This document shows, piece by piece, positions 1-5,287 of a stretch of 5,287 bases of DNA. The DNA comes from Fibrobacteres bacterium CG2_30_45_31 (GTDB lineage Bacteria > Fibrobacterota > Fibrobacteria > Fibrobacterales > Fibrobacteraceae), in the NCBI GenBank assembly GCA_001873075.1, contig MNYL01000205.1:1-5287 (forward strand), in the 5' to 3' direction. Made by a program: the position numbers and the translations under genes. The stretch's first letter is position 1; each line of letters opens with the position of its first letter. The notes beneath the pieces are model-generated. The model searched no databases. It was not told where the DNA came from and saw only the letters and a program-made list of their open reading frames with translations.

Positions 1-150
1 AAGAGTGTCCCCATCAGCAGAGTCCGCGGCAAAACGAACTTCGACAAATTCACCTTTAGAATCCTCCACAAGGCGAGGATCCGAAAAGATTTCCGAAAAA
101 TGGGGACACCCTGACAGTGCGAGTCCGCACGTAAGGGCAAGAGATATCAT
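1..150 (-). CDS. Lipoprotein, possible lamin-tail-like domain (5' end only)
   Basis: This is the first 50 codons of a gene that leaves the window at position 1 with the frame still open. The start is the ATG at 150-148; an in-frame TAA lies three codons upstream (159-157), so no longer normal start exists. The peptide opens with a short hydrophobic stretch and a canonical lipobox, LSGC, with Cys15 as the expected lipidated residue, so the product should be exported and lipid-anchored. The n-region (MISLA) has no Lys or Arg, which is unusual for a signal peptide. After the cysteine, residues 18-38 read like the opening strand of a lamin-tail domain (SEIFSDP followed by GEFVEV), but only that strand is visible, so the domain call is tentative. 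It begins 16 nt after the stop of the M23 peptidase gene and is probably co-transcribed with it. No clear Shine-Dalgarno sequence precedes it. Confidence 0.72.
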   Translation of the reverse strand, partial: MISLALTCGLALSGCPHFSEIFSDPRLVEDSKGEFVEVRFAADSADGDTL

Positions 151-166
151 TGGAATTTAGCGCGAT

Positions 167-1087
167 TTATTGGACCGCGTAATCATCAGGGAGAATGTAG
201 CGAAGTGGGTTGATCGCCTCGTTATTGTACCAGACCTCGTAATGGACGTGAGTACCTGCCGAGAGACCCGTATTCCCCATGTAGCCAATTAATTGATAAC
301 GTTTGACAAACTGTCCCGGTTTCACGGCATAAGTTTGCATGTGACCATACTTTGTCAAAAAGCCATTACCGTGATCAATGGCTACGTAATTGCCAAAGGT
401 ATCACTGTATTTCGCAATATTAATAACACCATCCGCAGTCGCAAAAATGGGGGTCCAGCGCCCATTAGAAATATCAATGCCATAATGCATTTTGCCCACT
501 TCACCTGTCACCGGATGAACACGACGACCGAATGGAGAACTGTAACGACCTGTGACGGGAGAAATGGAAGGAATGTGTCGCCAATGCGAATACTGCTGAT
601 CCATGTAATTCGCAAGCAATGAGAACGTCTGTTGATTCTGCTCTATTTTGAGTTCTAATTGTTCCACTTTATTATTAAGTGTCGTCGCAAACTCAAGCAT
701 GGGAGAGGATGCCCAAAGGAGACGTTGCATGGGGTCAATGGTGCCACCCGTTCCCATTTCGCGGGGAGAACGATCCGCAAGTGCCAAACCAAATTTCAGG
801 TGAAGAAGATCTTCATCTTGGAAAAAATGTTCCATTTGAGTGTCTAAAGAGGCCAGTTTCTTTTGTTCTTTGCGAAGTTCCGTCTGCAACAAGCGCCTCT
901 GTTCTAAGGCTTTTCCCTGAAGATGATCGTAAGCAAAAAGAATACCCGCTTGAATAAACAACAAGACAAGCCCTAACCGAACAATTTTCTGAACTAGTGC
1001 CCACCCCTTCACAGAAAAGTACGGCAATCTGAAAGATGCCGACTTCGACGAATTCTGAAGGTGTATGGTGGTTCTAAAAAAGTGCAC
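167..1087 (-). CDS. Membrane-anchored M23 (LytM/MepM-type) peptidoglycan endopeptidase
   Basis: A 306-residue protein predicted to cut peptide cross-links in peptidoglycan from the periplasmic side of the inner membrane. In order it has a short cytoplasmic N-terminus (1-32), one membrane segment (about 33-53), a charged coiled-coil (about 58-88), a linker with the family-like pattern DEDLLHLKFGLAL...GTGG (91-115), a second helical stretch (about 135-165), and the LytM domain (about 183-298). The catalytic set is complete: His201 and Asp205 (HYGID), His249 (YGHM) and His280/His282 (GTHVH). By analogy with LytM, 201, 205 and 282 bind zinc while 249 and 280 act in catalysis. It is therefore expected to be active, unlike degenerate EnvC/NlpD-type activators. 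The start is a GTG; a stop lies four codons upstream. The internal GTG at codon 26 is less likely, since residues 6-30 resemble the N-terminal strand seen before the membrane helix in related M23 proteins. A lipoprotein gene follows after 16 nt. The exact physiological role (elongation, division or shape) cannot be read from the sequence. Confidence 0.93.
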   Translation of the reverse strand: MHFFRTTIHLQNSSKSASFRLPYFSVKGWALVQKIVRLGLVLLFIQAGILFAYDHLQGKALEQRRLLQTELRKEQKKLASLDTQMEHFFQDEDLLHLKFGLALADRSPREMGTGGTIDPMQRLLWASSPMLEFATTLNNKVEQLELKIEQNQQTFSLLANYMDQQYSHWRHIPSISPVTGRYSSPFGRRVHPVTGEVGKMHYGIDISNGRWTPIFATADGVINIAKYSDTFGNYVAIDHGNGFLTKYGHMQTYAVKPGQFVKRYQLIGYMGNTGLSAGTHVHYEVWYNNEAINPLRYILPDDYAVQ

Positions 1088-1223
1088 CCGGTCAATCTAG
1101 TAAAAGACTTTTGAAAAGTAAACAAGAACCTAATAGCGAAACTGCGTATTCAGAAATGCCTCTTTTTAAACGTCGATTTCTGTGCAAAAACAGCCACCTG
1201 CACATTTGTAGCTGTGTCATACA
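1088..1223. other. Intergenic gap between the propeller gene and the M23 gene
   Basis: This 136-bp AT-rich gap separates the two leftward gene pairs. Besides the candidate promoter it contains an inverted repeat TGTGCA (1181-1186) / TGCACA (1199-1204) with a 12-nt spacer. On the minus strand a run of five T lies inside the loop rather than after the stem, so it is not a good intrinsic terminator. I see no small ORF or RNA gene here. Confidence 0.5.
1094..1125 (-). promoter_or_regulatory. Possible promoter of the M23 gene with a palindrome in the spacer
   Basis: On the minus strand a TTGTTT box (1125-1120) is followed after exactly 17 nt by TACTAG (1102-1097); a TAGATT reading at 1099-1094 is an alternative -10. 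The spacer contains the perfect inverted repeat ACTTTT-N-AAAAGT (1107-1119), a possible operator. The -10 match is weak (3 to 4 of 6). If it is used, transcription would start only a few bases before, or at, the GTG at 1087, giving a nearly leaderless mRNA. sigma70-like boxes are assumed, and promoter rules in this phylum are uncertain. Confidence 0.3.
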
Positions 1224-2705
1224 TCATTGCACACGATAAACCACTAACGTTTTGCTGTATTCATATCCCACGACTAATAGCGCAGTATCTGCAACAGGAC
1301 TATCCTTCGCCGGAATAAACAAAATGCCTTCTGGACCTCGATCACGCTCATCCAAGAGATAGTCTAATAGCATGGGATTTTCTGCGCGGGTCATGTCCCA
1401 AACCACAATTCCCCCCATGCGTTCCAAGCCTAAAAAAGCGAGGGGGCGGCCCTTCACTTCACCAAGAGTCACGGTCTCTGGTTCACTGCCTTTAGAATCA
1501 CTCCGGGCATCCATTTTGAGTTTTGCTTTTTTGCCATTCTGATTGAAATACAGCGGCGCCTTTTTAGCGAGCATTGCTTCAATTTGAGAGCCACTGTCCC
1601 AAATAAGAACTCCGGTGGTGCCATCAAAAACACTCATGGAACGAGATCCAAAGGAATAGAGACTCGTGCAGGGAGCGAAACAGGGTTCCGTACTCACAGG
1701 AAAGTTGCCCAGAGATCGTATGATTTCTGGTGTAAACACACCAGGCGACAGCTTTTTCTGACGGGCGAGTTCCTCAACGGTGATAACGTCTGTGTACTGA
1801 GTATACTCCCGAGAAGCACCCTCATTTGCTGTCAGCACATAATGTCTGCCCTTCTGAATAAGAGAGCCGATGCCATCCGGTTGACGCAATCCCAAAAGAG
1901 GCACATTCTGCAGTTCTATTTTTTTATTTTGTCTGTAATCCAGAGTATTCCCCGCGAGGGCATGATTCACCGACCCCAACGGGAACACATCCGTTATTTT
2001 CTTTGCGGTGATATCGATGCGAGCGAGGGCATTATTTTCCTGAAGGCTCACCCAAGCGACGTTTCCACTCGGGTCAAAAGTAATGTACTCAGGTTCCAGA
2101 TTTTGAGTAAATCGATGAGGGAAACGCGCCAACACGCCCTTTTGGACAAGTGCCGCACTATCCAGAGATTCAAAATTGAGAACAGAAGCGACACCATTGT
2201 TGGGCCCCTTCGAAAGATCAATCCAACCGATTCCTCCGTCTGGATCCACTGAATAATCGGCATTCGGTTCCCCTTCACAGGCGACGAGAATCAATTTTCC
2301 ATCAGGTGAAAACTGAACCATATCCGGGTGAGCACAGGTGGGATATGTTTTGAGGAGCGAAAGAGAATCCTTCATACGAAAGAGGTGAACGAGGCCAGGC
2401 TGGGTCGATGGCTCCCCCATTTCTATCACGGCAAGAAGATCCGAGTGAGCAGATACGCTCGGCACTTCGCCTGCAAACCTCAGTGTTGTTAAATATTTTG
2501 GGATTTTCGGATTTCCAAAATGAATGACCTGAAGAGCACTTCTGCCCGTGGTCACAAAAAGCATTTGTGAGCTTGGCATGTACGCTCCAATTTCCGCCCC
2601 TTCTGGAACAGCAACACGGGCATATTCCTCAAGGACTGGTTTTTGAGCAAAGACAGAAACCGCAAAAAGCAATACAACGGAAGCATAAAAGGAAAGAGAG
2701 TGCAT
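1224..2705 (-). CDS. Secreted choice-of-anchor I family protein (beta-propeller-like)
   Basis: A 493-residue exported protein. Residues 1-20 form a signal peptide with a likely cut after VFA (before Gln21); no lipobox cysteine is present. The mature part matches the motif order of the 'choice-of-anchor I' family, related to mesenchyme-specific cell surface glycoprotein and alkaline-phosphatase-annotated propellers: EGEPNADYSVDPDGGI (144-159), LEPEYITFD (203-211), LQENNALARIDI (221-232), QPDGIG...LTANEGASREY (275-301), SFGSRSMSVFD (351-361), DARSDSKGSEPETVTLG (399-415), FLGLERMGGIVVWD (424-437), GPEGILFIP (457-465) and a closing strand (476-492). The acidic and Asn-rich loops suggest metal binding, but no enzymatic activity is established for the family and I assign none. 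Members often carry a C-terminal sorting or anchor segment; this one stops at the last strand, so it is probably released or held by a partner. The ATG has a good Shine-Dalgarno (AAAGGA, 8-nt spacing) that overlaps the stop of the upstream gene, 12 nt away. Four cysteines (124, 143, 342, 346) could form disulfides. Confidence 0.88.
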   Translation of the reverse strand: MHSLSFYASVVLLFAVSVFAQKPVLEEYARVAVPEGAEIGAYMPSSQMLFVTTGRSALQVIHFGNPKIPKYLTTLRFAGEVPSVSAHSDLLAVIEMGEPSTQPGLVHLFRMKDSLSLLKTYPTCAHPDMVQFSPDGKLILVACEGEPNADYSVDPDGGIGWIDLSKGPNNGVASVLNFESLDSAALVQKGVLARFPHRFTQNLEPEYITFDPSGNVAWVSLQENNALARIDITAKKITDVFPLGSVNHALAGNTLDYRQNKKIELQNVPLLGLRQPDGIGSLIQKGRHYVLTANEGASREYTQYTDVITVEELARQKKLSPGVFTPEIIRSLGNFPVSTEPCFAPCTSLYSFGSRSMSVFDGTTGVLIWDSGSQIEAMLAKKAPLYFNQNGKKAKLKMDARSDSKGSEPETVTLGEVKGRPLAFLGLERMGGIVVWDMTRAENPMLLDYLLDERDRGPEGILFIPAKDSPVADTALLVVGYEYSKTLVVYRVQ

Positions 2706-2713
2706 GCGCCAAA

Positions 2714-2727
2714 TCCTTTATAAAAGG
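2714..2727 (-). promoter_or_regulatory. Ribosome binding site inside a small hairpin (likely translational coupling)
   Basis: The Shine-Dalgarno AAAGGA of the propeller gene (minus strand, 2719-2714) lies mostly in the 3' arm of a perfect 5-bp inverted repeat, CCTTT-TAT-AAAGG (2727-2715). The TAA stop of the upstream coiled-coil gene (2720-2718) sits at the loop/arm junction. A ribosome ending the upstream gene would open the stem, so translation of the second gene may depend on the first. The stem is short and AU-rich, so its stability is marginal. Confidence 0.45.
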
Positions 2728-3119
2728 TACCAGCCCGCCAAAAGACCTAAGACAATCCCCGCCAAAAAAGAAGAGACGGTCATGTATTGAGATTCGTCCT
2801 TCTTTTGAGAAGTACCCTCCATTTGAGCCTCAATGGAGACACGGAGAGCCTTCGTGCATTTTTCATGGTCGTCTTTAAGTGTATTCCAGCTATGTTCCCA
2901 ATTCTTGCATTGACTTTGTTCATTTTGAAGTTCTGTGCGGAGAGCGGCTTCCGTAGCTTTTGCCGCACTATCACGCACGGCCATCACAGAATCGCGAACC
3001 GCAAGCGCTTCCACAAGAGCCTGATCCTCAGAATTCCTAGAGGATTGGGTGGTGTCTACAAGATCCTCTGCAAAGAGGTTCACGGAAAAAAACAGAAGAA
3101 GCAAAAAACTGATACGCAT
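2718..3119 (-). CDS. Small exported coiled-coil protein with C-terminal membrane segment
   Basis: A hypothetical protein of 133 residues that I do not recognise as a named family. It has a cleavable-looking signal peptide (MRISFLLLLFFSVNLFA, cut near residue 17), a helical and strongly charged middle (about 30-105) and a hydrophobic C-terminal segment (about 113-132) that ends the protein. The middle contains AVRDS repeated at a seven-residue interval (40-44 and 47-51), consistent with heptad packing. Two cysteines, 71 and 88, lie in the helical part. The expected topology is a periplasmic coiled coil held in the inner membrane by its C-terminus. I chose the ATG at 3119 because it starts exactly at the signal peptide. 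The frame is open to an ATG at 3257, but the 46 extra residues have no signal character and lie in promoter-like AT-rich DNA. No clear Shine-Dalgarno precedes 3119. The gene leads the leftward block and is followed after 12 nt by the secreted propeller gene, so the two products may work together (inferred). Confidence 0.75.
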   Translation of the reverse strand: MRISFLLLLFFSVNLFAEDLVDTTQSSRNSEDQALVEALAVRDSVMAVRDSAAKATEAALRTELQNEQSQCKNWEHSWNTLKDDHEKCTKALRVSIEAQMEGTSQKKDESQYMTVSSFLAGIVLGLLAGWYLL

Positions 3120-3187
3120 GGGTTCAAGGTAGAAAAAAGCCTTTATGCACACTTGAAGTACCAAATCTCTTTTTTTAATTTTACATT

Positions 3188-3206
3188 TGCACGTTAGTGC
3201 ACTATA
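3188..3206 (-). promoter_or_regulatory. Possible -10 box and operator palindrome for the leftward block
   Basis: A TATAGT hexamer (minus strand, 3206-3201, 5 of 6 to the sigma70 -10 consensus) directly abuts the perfect palindrome TGCAC-GTTA-GTGCA (3188-3201). Transcription would begin within the palindrome, about 75 nt before the ATG at 3119, which is where a repressor site would block initiation. No good -35 at the right distance is visible (TTGAAG lies 14 nt away, too close), so the promoter call is weak. Confidence 0.3.
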
Positions 3207-3243
3207 TTTTAGAGGGAACACTTCAATGGCTTTGATAAAACGA

Positions 3244-3273
3244 TTGAAAATTTCCAAAATAAACGGGTATAGG
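3244..3273 (+). promoter_or_regulatory. Candidate upstream promoter for parE-parC
   Basis: TTGAAA (3244-3249) and TATAGG (3268-3273) are separated by 18 nt and point toward parE. The -35 matches 5 of 6 and the -10 matches 4 of 6 of the sigma70 consensus. A transcript from here would have a leader of roughly 70 nt. It competes with the closer candidate at 3299-3326, and the AT-rich context makes chance matches likely. Confidence 0.3.
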
Positions 3274-3298
3274 TTGTCTATATTTTGTGCCCAGAAAA

Positions 3299-3326
3299 TT
3301 GACCGTCCCTAGATATATGGTTAAAT
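3299..3326 (+). promoter_or_regulatory. Candidate proximal promoter for parE-parC
   Basis: TTGACC (3299-3304, 5 of 6 to the -35 consensus) is followed after 16 nt by TTAAAT (3321-3326, 4 of 6 to the -10). This would give a leader of about 18 nt before the parE ATG at 3351. The only Shine-Dalgarno-like bases are GAAG at 3343-3346, so ribosome recruitment looks weak. Confidence 0.3.
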
Positions 3327-3350
3327 CCGTAATTGATACAGTGAAGTACT

Positions 3351-5192
3351 ATGGCAAATAAATACGACGAAAGCAGCATCAAATCACTTGAGTGGCATCA
3401 GCATATTAGGCTCCGTCCTGGTATGTACATCGGTAAACTGGGCGATGGCCAAAGTCCAGACGATGGTATTTATGTTTTAGTGAAAGAAATTATCGATAAT
3501 TCTATCGATGAATTCGTGATGGGTGCAGGCAAAAAAGTGGTCATCGACATTGAAGATCGTTCTGTATGTGTGCGCGACTTTGGCCGAGGCATTCCTCTGG
3601 GTAAGGTGATTGATTGCGTCAGTAAAATCAATACCGGTGGAAAATACGATTCTGAAGCATTCCAGAAATCCGTAGGTTTGAACGGCGTGGGTACCAAAGC
3701 GGTCAACGCCCTCTCTATTAAATTCGTGGTGCAAAGCTACCGCGAAGGAAAGTGCAAAAAAGCAGAATTTTCGCGCGGCAAACTCGTCAAAGAATATGGT
3801 GAATGCGCCACCTCAGAAAAAAACGGGACCGAGATTTTCTTTGAACCCGATCCGGAGATTTTCAAAAATTATCGCTACCTCCCTGCCTACATGGAAGAGC
3901 GCATTTGGAATTATGCCTATTTGAACGCGGGCCTCACCATGGAGATGAACGGGAAGTCCTATTCCAGTGCAAACGGGCTTTTGGATCTCTTGAGTAAGCG
4001 TGTAGATGAGACCATCCGCTACGAAGTGATTCACCTCAAAGGACGAGATATTGAGATTGCCTTTACCCATGGAAACCAATACGGCGAACATTATTACAGT
4101 TTCGTGAACGGTCAGCACACAACGCAAGGTGGAACGCACCAGGCAGCTTTCCGTGAAGGCTTGGTAAAAGGCATTCGAGACCATTTCAAAAAAGAATTTG
4201 ACCCCGCCGATGTGCGCAACTGCATTATCGGTGCCATTTCCGTGCGGATTCAAGAACCGGTGTTCGAATCCCAGACAAAAACAAAATTAGGCAGCACGAC
4301 CACAGCCCCCGATGGACCTGCACTCCGCAGCTGGATTGTGGATTTTACTGCAGGCGAAATTGATAACTACTTGCACCGTAACCCAGAAGTGGAAAAAAGT
4401 ATCGTGGATCGCATTGCGCAAAATGAGCGCGAACGCAAAGAAATCGCGGGCATCAAAAAGCTCGCGAACGAGCGAGCGAAAAAAGCGAATCTCCACAACA
4501 AAAAGTTACGCGATTGCAAAGTTCATTTGACTGATGTGAAAGATGTTCGTAGTCGCGAAACCATGATCTTCATTACGGAAGGAGACTCTGCTTCCGGTTC
4601 TATCACGAAAGCGCGCAACGTACAAATTCAAGCCGTGTTTAGCCTCCGCGGAAAACCGCTCAACAGCTTTGGACAAACCAAGAAAGTCGTTTACGAAAAC
4701 GAAGAATTCAATTTACTGCAGCATGCGCTCGATATCGAAAACGGAATGGATGCACTCCGTTATGACAAAGTAATTATCGCAACGGATGCGGATGTCGATG
4801 GAATGCACATCCGATTACTTTTAATGACCTTCTTTTTGCAATTCTTCCCGGAATTAGTAGAACAGAAACATCTCCATATTTTACAGACGCCTCTGTTTCG
4901 CGTACGCAACAAGAAAGAAACCGTTTACTGTTACGATGAAGACGAACGCGATAAAGCGAGCGCGCGGTTGGGAGAAAAGGGTTTGGAAATTACGCGATTC
5001 AAAGGCCTCGGTGAAATCAGCCCCTCCGAATTTGGTCAGTTTATTGGTGAAGATATGCGTTTGGAAAGCGTGGTCACCCCACCGGATGCTTCCCTAGGAA
5101 CGATGCTCGAATACTACATGGGAAAAAATACTCCCGTCCGCCAGGAACACATTGTCACAAATCTCCGCGCCGAAGCCGTGGAACTATTGTAA
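3351..5192 (+). CDS. parE: DNA topoisomerase IV subunit B
   Basis: This is the complete ATPase/TOPRIM subunit (613 residues, close to the usual 620-650) of topoisomerase IV, which with ParC passes DNA duplexes through double-strand breaks to unlink daughter chromosomes. The GHKL ATPase domain shows the general-base Glu46 and Mg-binding Asn50 (VKEIIDNSIDEF), Asp76 with GRG (RDFGRGIP, 75-82), TGGKYD (95-100) and the ATP-lid glycines GLNGVGT (109-115). The transducer domain ends with QTKTKLG (308-314), whose Lys310 should contact the ATP gamma-phosphate. The TOPRIM domain carries EGDSASG (410-416) and DADVDG (479-484), with Glu410, Asp479 and Asp481 as metal ligands. A KGLGE motif (551-555) and the closing segment YYMGKNTPVRQEHI (588-601) follow. 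The EGDSASGS form, the GKLGDGQSPDDGIY insert and the adjacent parC favour ParE over GyrB. The start gives the expected MANKYDESSIKSLEW opening. In-frame tandem stops (TAA TAG) end the gene. All key residues are present. Confidence 0.96.
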   Translation: MANKYDESSIKSLEWHQHIRLRPGMYIGKLGDGQSPDDGIYVLVKEIIDNSIDEFVMGAGKKVVIDIEDRSVCVRDFGRGIPLGKVIDCVSKINTGGKYDSEAFQKSVGLNGVGTKAVNALSIKFVVQSYREGKCKKAEFSRGKLVKEYGECATSEKNGTEIFFEPDPEIFKNYRYLPAYMEERIWNYAYLNAGLTMEMNGKSYSSANGLLDLLSKRVDETIRYEVIHLKGRDIEIAFTHGNQYGEHYYSFVNGQHTTQGGTHQAAFREGLVKGIRDHFKKEFDPADVRNCIIGAISVRIQEPVFESQTKTKLGSTTTAPDGPALRSWIVDFTAGEIDNYLHRNPEVEKSIVDRIAQNERERKEIAGIKKLANERAKKANLHNKKLRDCKVHLTDVKDVRSRETMIFITEGDSASGSITKARNVQIQAVFSLRGKPLNSFGQTKKVVYENEEFNLLQHALDIENGMDALRYDKVIIATDADVDGMHIRLLLMTFFLQFFPELVEQKHLHILQTPLFRVRNKKETVYCYDEDERDKASARLGEKGLEITRFKGLGEISPSEFGQFIGEDMRLESVVTPPDASLGTMLEYYMGKNTPVRQEHIVTNLRAEAVELL

Positions 5193-5202
5193 TAGAGATT
5201 TT

Positions 5203-5287
5203 ATGAACGAAGAGAAAAAAACACTAGGACTTTCCAACGCGAACCACCTTGAAAAGCTTTACGATGGCTGGTTTCTGGATTATGCAA
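5203..5287 (+). CDS. parC: DNA topoisomerase IV subunit A (5' end only)
   Basis: The first 28 codons of a gene that runs off the right edge. The peptide reads MNEEKKTLGLSNANHLEKLY and continues DGWFLDYA. The last part matches the start of the ParC/GyrA breakage-reunion domain, where a YASYVI-like segment and a conserved basic region follow. The catalytic tyrosine and the C-terminal DNA-wrapping domain lie outside the window. It starts 10 nt after the parE stop, with a weak AGAG (5194-5197) ahead of the ATG, so it is almost certainly in the same operon and made with ParE. GyrA is the only real alternative and is much less likely directly behind parE. Confidence 0.88.
   Translation, partial: MNEEKKTLGLSNANHLEKLYDGWFLDYA

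Noticed and set aside
293..622. Plus-strand open frame opposite the M23 gene
   Set aside because: It mirrors the conserved LytM coding sequence, and the peptide has no recognisable motif.
1181..1204. Intrinsic terminator for the propeller gene
   Set aside because: The stem is only 6 bp with a 12-nt loop, and the T-run lies in the loop rather than after the stem.
1584..2252. A 222-codon plus-strand open frame inside the propeller gene
   Set aside because: It is antisense to a well-supported family gene, its peptide is a mix of basic and Cys/His-rich stretches without domain pattern, and it lacks a ribosome binding site.
2787..3197. Plus-strand open frame opposite the coiled-coil gene, with a hydrophobic patch
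   Set aside because: The hydrophobic patch is the complement of a charged coiled-coil region; the minus-strand frame has a signal peptide, heptads and a membrane segment that make better sense.
3120..3257. N-terminal extension of the coiled-coil gene to an ATG at 3257
   Set aside because: The 46 added residues would place the obvious signal peptide in mid-protein, and the DNA has the AT-rich look of a promoter region.
3501..3550. Possible GyrB rather than ParE assignment
   Set aside because: The GHKL region is similar in both, but the N-terminal insert, the EGDSASGS motif and the directly following parC start favour ParE.
3813..4253. Minus-strand open frame inside parE
   Set aside because: It is antisense to the conserved ATPase and transducer regions of parE and has no supporting motif.

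Overview
The window looks like ordinary chromosomal DNA from a Gram-negative bacterium of the Fibrobacterota-Chlorobiota-Bacteroidota (FCB) group, most likely Fibrobacterota. This is inferred from the style of the topoisomerase subunits (a ParE with the GKLGDGQSPDDGIY and EGDSASGSITKAR variants, followed by a ParC start reading YDGWFLDYA), from an outer-membrane type lipoprotein start, and from moderate GC with weak Shine-Dalgarno signals. I cannot name a genus from sequence alone.

Layout. A leftward block fills 1-3119. Read from its 5' end it holds: a small exported coiled-coil protein with a C-terminal membrane segment (2718-3119); a secreted beta-propeller-like 'choice-of-anchor I' protein (1224-2705), 12 nt behind it and probably translationally coupled; a 136-bp gap with a possible promoter; a membrane-anchored M23 zinc endopeptidase with all active-site residues intact (167-1087); and, 16 nt further on, the start of a lipoprotein that runs off the left edge (1-150). 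A rightward block starts at 3351 with topoisomerase IV subunit B (parE, complete) and continues 10 nt later into subunit A (parC, only 28 codons inside the window). The 231-bp gap at 3120-3350 is the divergent promoter region; it is AT-rich and carries a short palindrome.

How the genes fit together. parE and parC form one operon encoding the enzyme that unlinks daughter chromosomes. The leftward genes are all cell-envelope proteins: a cell-wall hydrolase with a lipoprotein behind it, and a secreted propeller protein behind a small tail-anchored coiled-coil protein. A functional link within each pair is inferred from spacing only.

I found no mobile element, CRISPR array, RNA gene, toxin-antitoxin or defence locus, and no convincing new system. 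The most interesting points are the hairpin over the ribosome binding site at 2714-2727, the pairing of an anchorless propeller protein with a small membrane-anchored coiled-coil protein, and the near-leaderless layout with an embedded palindrome before the M23 gene.
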